Positions 43,186 through 55,200 of a stretch of 64,000 nt of DNA are shown here, one piece after another. The DNA is from Laedolimicola ammoniilytica. Lineage in GTDB: Bacteria > Bacillota > Clostridia > Lachnospirales > Lachnospiraceae. The first letter of the stretch is position 1; every line of letters begins with the position of its first letter. The position numbers and the translations under genes are program-made. Under the pieces are notes generated by a model that saw only the letters and a program-made list of their open reading frames with translations, searched no databases and was not told the origin of the DNA. The stretch spans positions 62,001-126,000 of the forward strand of contig NZ_JAOQKC010000001.1 of NCBI RefSeq assembly GCF_025567165.1. The letters run 5' to 3'.

Positions 43186-45347
43186 ATGGCTCAGTATAAA
43201 TTGGTAATTGCCGAAAAACCATCGGTTGCCCATAGTTTGGCTGCGGTGATCGGCGCAACTGCCCGTAAGGACGGGTATCTGGAGGGTAACGGCTGGCGTG
43301 TCAGCTGGTGTGTGGGCCATCTGGCCGGTCTTGCGGATGCAGACAGCTATGACCCCAAGTACGCCAAGTGGCGATATGATGACCTGCCTATCCTGCCGGA
43401 GCATTGGCAGATGGTGGTGGGCAAAGATAAAAAGAAACAGTTTGATATTCTCAAAAAGCTGATGAACGCCCCGGATGTGACGGAGGTGGTAAATGCCTGT
43501 GATGCCGGACGCGAGGGCGAGCTGATCTTCCGCAGCGTCTATGAGCTGGCAGGCTGTCAAAAGCCGATGAAAAGGCTCTGGATTTCTTCGATGGAGGACT
43601 CCGCCATAAGGGAAGGCTTTGCAAACCTGCGCCCTGGTGCAGATTATGACGGACTTCGGGATGCTGCCCTCTGCCGTGCCAAGGCCGACTGGCTGGTGGG
43701 GATCAATGCCACAAGGCTTTTTTCCGTGCTGTATCACCGCACACTCAACATCGGGCGTGTTATGTCCCCAACGCTGGCACTCATTGTCCAGCGAGAAGCT
43801 GAGATCGACACCTTTAAGCCGGTTCCCTTTTATACCGTGGCGCTGGAGCTGCCCGGTCTTACCGTATCCGGGGAGCGCATGACGGATAAGGCCGCTGCCG
43901 AGCAGCTGAAAGAAGTCTGCCAGGGTGCAAATGTCACGATCAAAAAGGTGGAGCACAAGGAAAAGTCCGAAAAGCCGCCTGCCCTCTATGACCTGACTAC
44001 TCTGCAAAGAGATGCCAACCGCCTGCTTGGATTTACAGCCCAGCAGACCCTGGACTATCTGCAAAGCCTGTATGAAAAGAAGCTCTGCACCTATCCCCGT
44101 ACCGACAGCCGCTATCTGACCGGTGATATGGCAGACAGCCTGCCGGTGCTGGTGAATCTGGTTGCCAATGCTATGCCGTTTCGTAAGGAAATCGCCATTA
44201 CCTGTGATCCGCAGACGGTCATCAACGATAAGAAAGTAACCGACCACCACGCAGTAATCCCTACCAGAAATCTCAAGGATGCAGACCTTTCTGCCCTTCC
44301 TGCGGGAGAAAAAGCGGTGCTGGAGCTGGTGGCTCTGCGTCTGCTGTGCGCCGTAGCCCAGCCCCATATCTATTCGGAAACCGTTGTGATTGCAGCGTGT
44401 GCCGGTGGGGAGTTTACCGCCAAAGGAAAAACGGTGAAGCACCCCGGATGGAAAGCGCTGGAGGACGCTTACCGTGCCAAAATGAAGGATGCAGAGCCGA
44501 AAAAAGATGGCGCAGAGAAAGCCCTGCCGGAGCTGACCGAAGGACAGACCCTTGCGGTTGCTGCTGCAATCGTCAAAGAAGGCAAAAGCAGTCCGCCTCA
44601 ACACTTTACGGAGGACACCCTATTGTCCGCGATGGAGACTGCCGGAAAAGAGGATATGCCGGAGGATGCCGAGCGAAAAGGTCTGGGGACACCGGCCACC
44701 CGTGCCGGTATTTTGGAAAAGCTGGTATCTGCCGGTTTTCTGGAACGAAAAAAGAGCAGGAAAACGGTGCAGCTTCTCCCTTCCCACGATGCAGTTTCCC
44801 TGATCACCGTTCTGCCGGAACAGCTGCAATCGCCGCTTTTGACTGCCGAGTGGGAGTACCGCCTGGGCGAGATCGAGCGCGGGCAGCTTGCCCCGGAGGA
44901 GTTTTTGGATGGAATCAGCACCATGCTGAGAGACCTGGTGGGGACTTATCAGGTCATCAAGGGAANNNNNNNNNNNNNNNNNNNNNNNNNNNNNNNNNNN
45001 NNNNNNNNNNNNNNNNNNNNNNNNNNNNNNNNNNNNNNNNNNNNNNNNNNNNNNNNNNNNNNNNNNNNNNNNNNNNNNNNNNNNNNNNNNNNNNNNNNNN
45101 NNNNNNNNNNNNNNNNNNNNNNNNNNNNNNNNNNNNNNNNNNNNNNNNNNNNNNNNNNNNNNNNNNNNNNNNNNNNNNNNNNNNNNNNNNNNNNNNNNNN
45201 NNNNNNNNNNNNNNNNNNNNNNNNNNNNNNNNNNNNNNNNNNNNNNNNNNNNNNNNNNNNNNNNNNNNNNNNNNNNNNTTGGAGGACGATGGACAGTACG
45301 CCAACTTCAAGCTGGAATTTGACCAGCGGAAAGGAGGCAGCCGATGA
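43186..45347 (+). CDS. topB: DNA topoisomerase III (assembly gap inside)
   Basis: ATG 43186 with AGAGGAGG upstream. TOPRIM domain with KLVIAEKPSVAHSLA and the metal site DAGREGELIF, then the type IA core with catalytic tyrosine motif CTYPRTDSRYL (about residue 306). A 313-N run (44966-45278) hides part of the C-terminus and the frame shifts across it, so the gap size is wrong. The end reads YANFKLEFDQRKGGSR. TopB is a regular component of such ICEs and probably resolves DNA during transfer or replication. Confidence 0.93.
44966..45278. other. Assembly gap (313 N) in topB
   Basis: Run of N; the flanking frames do not match at this length. Confidence 0.95.
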
Positions 45348-45622
45348 AGCTCTCTTTAGTGGAACGGGAAACCATTCTCCTCTATAACCAGGCGGAACCA
45401 ATGGCTGAGGTCTACACCCATGATCCCCGTCTGATGGAGAAGCTGGAACTGCTGTCAAAAAAGCACCCCGACCAGATCACCCGAAAGGACGCCCATAACT
45501 TTACCGTCCCTAAGCGGTGTGTATCAGTCCGGGAGCCATACAGCGCCGAGCGTCGCAAAGCTGCCAGTGAGCGTGCGAAAGCTGCCGGATACCAGCCCCC
45601 TGTGAGAAAGTCCAGCAGTTAA
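45344..45622 (+). CDS. Small conserved ICE protein
   Basis: 92 residues. ATG 45344 overlaps the topB stop; AAAGGAGG lies upstream. No catalytic motif; the middle (EVYTHDPRLMEKLELLSKKHPDQI) is conserved in ICEs of this type as I recall. The C-terminus is basic. Function unknown; possibly DNA-binding or a chaperone for TopB. Confidence 0.65.
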   Translation: MKLSLVERETILLYNQAEPMAEVYTHDPRLMEKLELLSKKHPDQITRKDAHNFTVPKRCVSVREPYSAERRKAASERAKAAGYQPPVRKSSS

Positions 45623-45628
45623 AGGTAC

Positions 45629-48600
45629 ATGGCAGAGAATGTATTTGAAGCAGTCAAGCAGTCGGTCAGCACCAGAGAAGCAGCAGAGTTTTACGGGATA
45701 AAAGTCAGTCGAAATGGCATGGCCTGCTGTCCCTTTCACGATGATAAGAACCCTAGTATGAAGGTAGACCAGCGGTTCCACTGCTTTGGCTGCGGTGCAG
45801 ATGGGGATGTGATCGACTTTACCGCAAAGCTCTTTGACCTCTCTCCAAAAGAAGCGGCGGAGAAACTGGCACAGGACTTTGGCCTGATCTATGACAGTCA
45901 GGCCCCTCCCCGCAGGAAGTATGTCCGGCAGAAAACCGAGGCACAGCAGTTTCGTGAGGACCGGCAGCGGTGTTATCGCGTACTGTCCGATTACTACTAT
46001 CTGCTGAAAAAATGGGAGGCCGACAATTCTCCCCGGACACCGGAGGAAGAACCGCACCCCCGTTTTGTGGAAGCGATCCAGAAGAAAACCTATGTAGAGT
46101 ACCTACTGGACCTTTTTCTTTATGAAAGTGAAGAAGAACAAAAGGCATGGATTGCAGAACAGACAGCAGAAATCACACACTTGGAAAGGAGATTGAAAAT
46201 CATGGCTGAGAATAAACCCACCAACCGAGAGCGGCTAAGGGAAATCACGGATGGCATCGAGCAGGGCATCAAAGAACTGTTCGAGAGCGAAAAGTATATG
46301 CGTTATCTGTCCGTCATGTCCCGCTTCCACCGCTATTCGGTAAACAATACCATGCTCATCTATATGCAGAAGCCGGACGCCACTTTGGTAGCCGGATACA
46401 ATAAGTGGAAAGACCAGTTTGAGCGTCATGTAAAAAAGGGCGAGCATGGCATTACCATCATCGCCCCCACACCGTACAAGAAGAAAATCGAGGAGCAGAA
46501 ACTGGACCCGGATACCAAGGCTCCGATTCTGGATAAAGACGGAAAGATCATCACAGAGGAAAAAGAAATCGAGATCCCCATGTTTCGCCCGGTCAAGGTT
46601 TTTGATGTGAGCCAGACCGATGGGAAACCTTTGCCGGAGCTTGCTTCCTCCCTTTCTGGAAATGTACCCAATTATGAGGCATTCATGGAGGCCCTGCGCC
46701 GTAGTGCGCCGGTGCCAATCACTTTTGAAGCAATGGCCGCCGATACGGACGGCTATTTTTCTGCCGATCATCAGAAAATCGCCATTCGTCAGGGTATGAG
46801 TGAGGTGCAGACGGTTTCGGCCACAGTACACGAGATTGCCCACAGCAAGCTCCACAATCAGAAAAAGATTCAGATTGCCAATGACGAGCAATATCAGGAG
46901 ATCGAGCTGTTTGATAAACCCGGTCTGTTCTCCAATGGGCGGATTGTCCGTGATAATCTGCCGGAGGGCGTTTATTGCTATGACCTGCGCGGTTCTGACT
47001 ACGACCCCGGAGAGCCGGTCTGTGTAGAAGAACAAGTGGTTGTAAACCATGCAGGTTCCGTTCTGCTGACAGAGCCGCTGGAGCTGGCGGAAGATGGACG
47101 CCTGATGCTGACCGAGGAAGAAGGGCTGAATTTTGTTGGCGGCTTTTCTACCCTCACCCAGTTTTTGCAAGAACAGAGGAAAGACCGCCACACGGAGGAA
47201 GTGGAGGCTGAAAGCATCTCCTATGCGGTCTGCAAATATTTTGGCATTGAGACCGGAGAAAACAGCTTCGGCTATATTGCAAGCTGGAGTCAGGGCAAGG
47301 AACTGAAAGAGCTGAGAGCCAGTTTGGAGACCATCAATAAGACCTCCGGCACTTTGATCTCTGACATTGAGCGCCACTATAAGGAAATCTGCAAAGAGCG
47401 TGGGATTGATCCCCATGCAAAGGCAGAGCCGGAAACCGCCCCGATAGAGCAGCCAACCGGCAATCTGACTTACTATGTGGCAGAGTGCATGGAGTTTCCA
47501 AACCTCGGAGAATACCACGATAACCTGTCTTTGGAGGAGGCGGTCCGCATCTATCAGGAAATTCCGGCAGAGCGAATGAACGGGATCAAAGGAATTGGTT
47601 TTGAGCTGAAAGACGGAAGCGACTATGAAGGACCGTTTCCGATTTTGACCGGGCAGACCATTGACCTGGACACTATTCAGGCAATCGACTATTACCGTGA
47701 CAATCCGCTGGTACAGAAAGCGGTAAAGGAACTGGCTGCGACCATGCCGGAAATGGAGGTACTGGGGGCGGATGCCAACCAGCAGGAGGCTTTGTTTCTG
47801 ATCAACGATACTACCTATCTTCATATCCAACCTTGTGACAGCGGATGGGACTACACTCTTTACGATGCTGCGTCCATGAAAGAGCTGGATGGTGGTCAGC
47901 TGGATATGTCGGAGCTTTCCTGCATGAAGGCAGTTCTCCAGATTTGTGATGATAACGATCTGGACAGCACTTCGCTCAGACGCGCTCCCTTGTCTATGGT
48001 TGAGACCTTGCAGGAAGCGGCCTATCAGCAGATGCAGGCAGAGACCAGTCAGATGACTGCCTCTTCCCAGCTGCCGGAAGCGCAGGAGCAGGCACTGGAT
48101 GAATACCCCATGCCGGATGAGCAGGTATCCACACCGGATATGCAGGAATATGGCTACACCTATGATGGGATGCTCCCTGTTACCAGAGAACGGGCGCTGG
48201 AACTGGATGCCGCCGGTTTGACCGTCTATGTGCTGTATGAGGACAATACGGAGAGCATGGTGTTTGACCCGCAGGAAATCATGGATCATGGCGGTCTTTT
48301 CGGTGTGGACCATGAGGAATGGGAGAAAAGCCCTCAGTTCCACGAAAAGGTCATGGAGCGTCAGGAACATCAGCAGGAACGCGAACAGGCATTTCTCTCC
48401 CAGAACAGAGATTGCTTTGCCATCTATCAGGTAAGTCGTGACGATCCGCAGAATGTGCGCTTTATGAATCTGGACTGGTTAAAGTCCCATAACATTTCCA
48501 TAGACCGCAGCAATTATGACCTCATTTACACAGCTCCTCTGAGGGAGTCTGGCACTGTGCCGGAGCAGCTGGAAAAACTCTATCAGCAATTCAATCTGGA

Positions 48601-49158
48601 AAAGCCCGTGGACTTTCACAGTCCCTCCATGAGCGTCAGCGACATCGTTGCGATCAGACAGGACGGTAAGGTATCCTGTCATTACTGTGACAGTGTTGGT
48701 TTTACCCAGATCCCCGGATTCCTGCCAGAAAACCCGCTGAAAAATGCGGAAATGATGCTGGAGGACGATTACGGCATGATTGACGGTATCATCANNNNNN
48801 NNNNNNNNNNNNNNNNNNNNNNNNNNNNNNNNNNNNNNNNNNNNNNNNNNNNNNNNNNNNNNNNNNNNNNNNNNNNNNNNNNNNNNNNNNNNNNNNNNNN
48901 NNNNNNNNNNNNNNNNNNNNNNNNNNNNNNNNNNNNNNNNNNNNNNNNNNNNNNNNNNNNNNNNNNNNNNNNNNNNNNNNNNNNNNNNNNNNNNNNNNNN
49001 NNNNNNNNNNNNNNNNNNNNNNNNNNNNNNNNNNNNNNNNNNNNNNNNNNNNNNNNNNNNNNNNNNNNNNNNNNNNNNNNNNNNNNNNNNNNNNNNNNNN
49101 NNNNNNNNNNNNNNNNNNNNNNNNNNNACTGGAGCTGTACCCGGATTTTGACCAGTAA
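45629..49158 (+). CDS. CHC2 zinc-finger primase domain fused to ArdC-like protein (gap inside)
   Basis: About 1175 residues. Residues 1-185 are a DnaG-type CHC2 zinc-finger (CCPFHDDKNPSM, FHCFGCGADGDVIDF). From Met192 (46201) follows an ArdC-like N-terminal domain (RFHRYSVNNTMLIYMQKPDA) with a zinc-protease motif HEIAHSKLH (about 400), then DUF4316/YodL-type parts. An internal site AAAGGAG precedes ATG 46201, so two products may be made: the fusion and a separate ArdC-like protein. These are separate genes in similar ICEs as I recall. An N run (48795-49127) shifts the frame; the probable true end is LELYPDFDQ at 49156-49158. Confidence 0.8.
48795..49127. other. Assembly gap (333 N) in the CHC2-ArdC-like gene
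   Basis: Run of N; the frame after the gap must shift by two to reach the expected protein end. Confidence 0.95.
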
Positions 49159-49236
49159 ACAACATAACCGCAGGGATGGGGTGGCGATCTGCCACCCCAC
49201 CTTTTTACCCCAAAACTGAAAGGAGGACAGAACACT

Positions 49237-52200
49237 ATGCCAACCAAAGCTGAACTATATGCACAGATGGCGGACAAAGTGGCAACACAGCTCACGGGGA
49301 GCTGGCAGGAATGGGCAGGGTTTCTCACTACTGCTTCCCGCCTTTACAAGTACCCGTTCCATGAGCAGCTGATGATCTATGCCCAGCGACCGGACGCCAC
49401 CGCCTGTGCGGAGTACGATTTGTGGAATGAAAAGATGGGCCGTTATGTAAGGCGCGGTTCCAAGGGAATCGCTCTGGTGGATGATTCCGGGGACAGACCT
49501 CGCCTGCGTTATGTCTTTGACATTTCCGACACCGGAACCCGTGAACATTCCCGCACTCCCTGGCTGTGGCAGCTGGAGGAGCGCCATCTGGATTCGGTGC
49601 AGGCCATGCTGGAGCGCATCTATGATGTTTCCGGTGATGACCTTGCCGGACAGCTCACTGAGGTAGCCGGAAAACTGGCTGAGGAATACTGGACGGAGCA
49701 TCAGCAGGACTTCTTCTATATCGTTGACGGTTCCTTTTTGGAGGAATATGATGAGTATAACATCGGAGTGCAGTTCAAGGCAGCCGCCACCGTCAGCATC
49801 ACTTACGCTTTGATGTCCCGCTGTGGACTGGAGCCGGAACGCTACTTCGACCACGAAGATTTCATGGCGATCTTTGATTTCAACACCCCGTCCACCATCG
49901 GGGCGCTGGGAACAGCGGTCAGCCAGATCAACCAGCAGGTGCTGCGGCAGATCGGCGTTACCGTCCGAAATGCAGAGCGCGAAGCCAACCAAGAAAGGAG
50001 CAAGCAAGATGAACAATCCCATGACCTATATCCAGAACGGAGACTATCTGATTCCCGACCTGAAGCTGAGCCAGCAGCCGGAGAAACCCCTGGGCAAGTA
50101 CGGCAGGATGAGGAAAACCTACCTGAAAGAACACCGTCCCATCCTCTACAACCAGATGTTGCTGAGCGAGAAGCTGTACCCGCACCTCATCGAGATCGAC
50201 GAGACCGCCCAGAGCAGACTGGAACAGATGATGCCCCAGCTGGCGAAGGAAGCGGGAGCCACCGAGGAACTGAAAGCCAGCGATCCCATGAAGTGGGTGG
50301 GCCTGATGAACACCTGCAAAGCCCAGGCAGAGGAGATCCTGATGGCGGAGCTTATCAACAGCTGACCCTAAACCTGTTCCTCTCCGAAGCGGAGCAGATC
50401 CAATCCATAGATGAAGCAGAGAATGTAGCGCATACATCCTCTGCTTTTTCTTTTGCCCAAAATGATATTGACCATGTGCTGCGTTTGGGCGGCAATACAG
50501 ACCGCCAGAGAGAGCGTGTGGTTGCTGCCTTTGAAAAGCAAAAAACCACCGCTGAGATTGCCGAGATACTGAAAGCGCTGTACCACGGCGGCAACGGCCT
50601 TGGCAGTGTGAGCGCATGGTATGCCGAGGATGGTATCCATCTTTCCCACGGGAAGTCTGTCCGTTATGACAGGTCTGCCCAGGTCATTTCCTGGGAGAGC
50701 GCCGCAGAGCGTATCGGGGAGCTTTTGGAGAGCGGCCAGTTTGCCTCCAATGTGGAGCTTGCAGAAGCGGCAGGCTATGAACGCTCCCTCCTTGCAGAAA
50801 AGCTCTGGTATCTGTACCACGATTTCAGCGAGGAAGCCAGAGAAGCAGGATATTCGTCTTGCCTGTCAGAAATCAGAGGCAATGGGTTCCCGGAGGAGAC
50901 CCGCCGCCTGACGGAGCAGTTGAATGACCCGGCTTTCCGCCAGACACTCAAGGAAGAATACGCCGCCTTCTGGACTGCCTATCAGCAGGACCGTGACCTG
51001 CTGCGCTTTCATTACCATAGGCCAAGGGAAATCTGGGAGAACCTGAAAGACCTTGACCTGCCCCGCAGGACTTTTTCTTCGGACCTTTCCCAAGTGCCAA
51101 CCGTCCAGCATTTCATTACAGAGGATGAGATCGACACCGCCATGACCGGCGGCAGCAGTTTTGCCGGAGGAAAAGGCCGTATCTATGCGTTCTTCATGGA
51201 AAACCATACGGATAAGGAAAAAGTGAGATTCCTTAAAGACGAGTATGGCATTGGCGGACGCTCTCATGCCCTGTCCGGCGCAACACACAGCGGCGAAGAT
51301 CACGATGGGAAAGGACTGCACTATAAAAAGCAGGACTGCCCGGATGTTCACTTGAACTGGGAAAAGGTTGCCAAGCGCATTACCTCACTTGTCCAGAAAG
51401 GCCGCTATCTTACCGAACAGGAACAAGCGCAGTATGACAAGATCCAGGCTGAAAAGGATCTGGCAGAAGAAGATGCCATTCAAGCCCAGCAGCCGGAGAT
51501 AGAGGAAGAAACGCCAAAGCCTACCCTTCGGGAGCAGTTTGAGCAGTATAAGCCTGTGGTGACTGCCGCTATTTCCGAGGATACCGCATACCGCAATGCC
51601 TGCGGTCATTTTGACCGTGAAAATGCTGTCATCGAGGGTAATGCCGCTGTGCGCCGTGCGGTTCTTGGCTCTAAGGATATGGAGCTGATCCGCCTTTATT
51701 CGGATGTGCCGGAGTTCCGCCAGCGTCTGCACCGNNNNNNNNNNNNNNNNNNNNNNNNNNNNNNNNNNNNNNNNNNNNNNNNNNNNNNNNNNNNNNNNNN
51801 NNNNNNNNNNNNNNNNNNNNNNNNNNNNNNNNNNNNNNNNNNNNNNNNNNNNNNNNNNNNNNNNNNNNNNNNNNNNNNNNNNNNNNNNNNNNNNNNNNNN
51901 NNNNNNNNNNNNNNNNNNNNNNNNNNNNNNNNNNNNNNNNNNNNNNNNNNNNNNNNNNNNNNCCCGGAGGAAACGCAGCTGCCCTGGCCGAAGGTACAGC
52001 GCCGAATCGCCCAGCTCATTCAGGAGGACCGGTTCTATACCGAAGAAGAACAGGACCGTTTTGACAATATCGACCCCATCGCCATCCGGGAAGCCCTGGA
52101 GGAAAGGGGCATCGTCAACGGCCAGGTGGCAGACTCGGAAAAACTGGACAATGACCCATTTATCCAACAGGTGATGTCAGATGCAGAGCAGATCGCAGCT

Positions 52201-55200
52201 GCCGAGGCAGAGCAGACTTCCGAGATTTCCATTTCCGATGAGGAATATGATGCCGTTCGCAGTCCAATTCCGCAAAGGACTTCCTATGACCCTGCCGCCC
52301 CGGTTTATGCTGTGGGCGATACCGTGTATATCGAGGATGACGCCTATCAGATCACCGAGCTGCGGGAGGACACCGTACAGCTTCTGCCCACCGGCATGGT
52401 ATATCCCATCTATCGGGCAGAGCGCAAAGAACAGTTCGAGCAGTTGCTTCGGGCAGACCGCCGCAATGCTTACTATACCGAGCTTCTTCCCATTGACCCG
52501 GACAAGGCAGATCAGGACTTGCGGGATGTATTGTCCCATGGACTGATGGATGAAGCAGATAAAAAACAGGTTTCCACGCTGCTGCAATCCGGCAGGAGCA
52601 ACAGTGAGATTGCCTACTGGCTGAGCAGAGCCTACCCTCATGAGATTGAGACCCTGAATCTGGAGACCGGCGATATTGCCGATTACCGTACCACGGCACA
52701 GGGCATGGAGCTGGAAGTCCTGGACGCAGAGGAAAAGCGTTTGGCTGTGCTGTATTTCCGCTGGGATGAAGTTGCGCCTTTGCTGCGCGGGATGTATGCC
52801 CGTCAGATGGATGGCTTTGGACAGGAACAGCCCCAACCGTCTGCCGAATCCCCGACCTTCCATTCCGAGACCGTGGCCGTCTATCCGGGCGATAAGAACA
52901 ATCTGCCTTATGATGTGGTGGTGGAACGGCTGCATATCGAGGAGCCGGAGCCACCAGCCCCTGTGACTGAGTCGGAGAAACCCTTTGAGGAAGTGCTGGA
53001 CGAACACCCGGTTTCCATTCAGGTCAATGGCCAGTGGCAGACCTTCCCCAATGCCAAAGCTGCCGAGGAAGCCTCCTATGAGGAATACAAGGCCAACCTG
53101 CGCCGCAATGCACAAAACTTCCGTATTACCGATGAGCATTTGGGCGAAGGCGGTCCGAAAGCCAAGTTCCAGGCAAATATCAATGCCATTCGTTTGCTGA
53201 AAGAGTTGGAAGTTGCCGGACAGCAGGCAAGCCCGGAACAACAGGAAGTCCTATCCCGCTATGTGGGCTGGGGCGGTCTTTCTGATGCCTTTGACCCGGA
53301 GAAACCGGCATGGGCTTCCGAGTATGCCCAGCTGAAAGAGCTGCTGACCCCGGAGGAATATGTCGCCGCCAGAAGCTCCACCCTCAACGCCCATTACACC
53401 AGCCCTACGGTCATTCAGGCCATCTATGAAGCGGTGGGCCGTATGGGATTTGAGACCGGAAATATTCTGGAGCCATCTATGGGTGTGGGCAATTTCTTCG
53501 GTATGCTGCCGGAGGAAATGCGAAACAGTCGTCTGTACGGTGTGGAGCTGGACCCGGTTTCCGGGCGCATTGCAAAGCAGCTCTATCCCAAGGCGGACAT
53601 CACAGTAGGCGGCTTTGAGACCACCGACAGGCGTGACTTCTTTGACCTTGCCATCGGCAATGTGCCTTTCGGTCAGTATCAGGTCAATGACAAAGCCTAC
53701 AACAAGCTGAATTTTAGTATTCACAACTACTTTTTCGCCAAATCACTGGACCAGGTGCGTCCCGGTGGTGTGGTGGCTTTTGTAACCTCCCGCTATACCA
53801 TGGACGCCAAGGATTCCACCGTGCGCCGCTATCTTGCCCAGCGTGCCGAGCTGCTGGGAGCTATCCGTCTGCCCAATGACGCGTTCAAAAAGAATGCCGG
53901 TGCCGAGGTGGTATCGGACATCATCTTCCTCCAAAAGCGGGACCGCCCGCTGGACATCGTGCCGGAATGGACTCAAACCGGACAGACGGAGGACGGATTT
54001 GCCATCAACCGGTATTTTATCGACCACCCGGAAATGGTGCTGGGCAGACAGGAGCCGGTAAGCACTGCTCATGGTATGGACTACACCGTGAACCCTATCG
54101 AGGGACTGGAGCTTTCCGACCAGCTGCATGATGCGGTGAAGTATATTCATGGCACTTATCAGGAGGCAGAGCTGCCGGAGTTGGGCGAAGGCGAAGCCAT
54201 TGGCACCTCCATTCCTGCCGATCCTAATGTGAAGAACTATTCTTATGTCATTGTAGACGGGCAGGTGTACTACCGGGAAAACAGCCGCATGGTGCGCCCT
54301 GATCTCAACGCCACCGCAGAAGCCCGCGTAAAAGGTCTTGTGGGACTGCGCGATTGTGTGCAGGAACTGATCGACCTTCAGATGGATGCAGCGGTTCCAG
54401 ACAGCACCATTACCCAAAAACAGGCGGAACTAAACCGGCTCTATGACAGCTTTTCTGCCAAATACGGTCTCATCAATGACCGTGCAAACCGCCTGGCCTA
54501 TGCAGACGATTCTTCCTATTACCTGCTCTGTGCGCTGGAAGTTATTGACGAGGACGGAAAGCTGGAGCGCAAGGCGGATATGTTCACCAAACGGACCATC
54601 AAGCCCCATCAGGCAGTGGCTACTGTGGATACGGCAAGCGAAGCACTGGCGGTGTCCATCTCGGAAAAAGCCTGCGTAGATATGGGCTATATGAGCCAGC
54701 TTACCGGAAAAACAAAAGAAGAACTGGCGGGAGAACTGCAAAGTGTGATCTTCCGTGTGCCGGGACAGCTGGAACAGGACGGCACACCCCATTATGTGAC
54801 TGCTGATGAATACCTTTCCGGCAATGTACGCCGCAAACTGCGTCAGGCTCAGCGGGCGGCACAGCAGGACCCTTCTTTTGCAGTCAATGTGGAAGCTCTT
54901 ACCGCCGCCCAGCCCAAAGACCTGGATGCGTCGGAGATCGAGGTGCGTCTGGGCGCTACCTGGATTGACAAGGAATATATCCAGCAGTTTATGTATGAGA
55001 CCTTTAATACCCCGTTTTATCTCCAACGCAGTATCGAGGTCAACTATTCGTCCTTTACCGCTGAATGGCAGATCAAGGGAAAATCTTCTGTATCCTACAA
55101 CGATGTGGCAGCTTATACCACCTATGGGACCAGCCGCGCCAACGCCTACAAGATTCTGGAGGATTCCTTAAACCTGCGGGATGTCCGCATCTATGACACC

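Noticed and set aside
43165..44604. 479-codon open frame on the minus strand
   Set aside because: Antisense of topB; no start signal and no domain.
46235..48370. 711-codon open frame on the minus strand
   Set aside because: It mirrors the ArdC-like gene on the plus strand, has no ribosome-binding site or recognisable domain, and long antisense frames are common in GC-rich genes.
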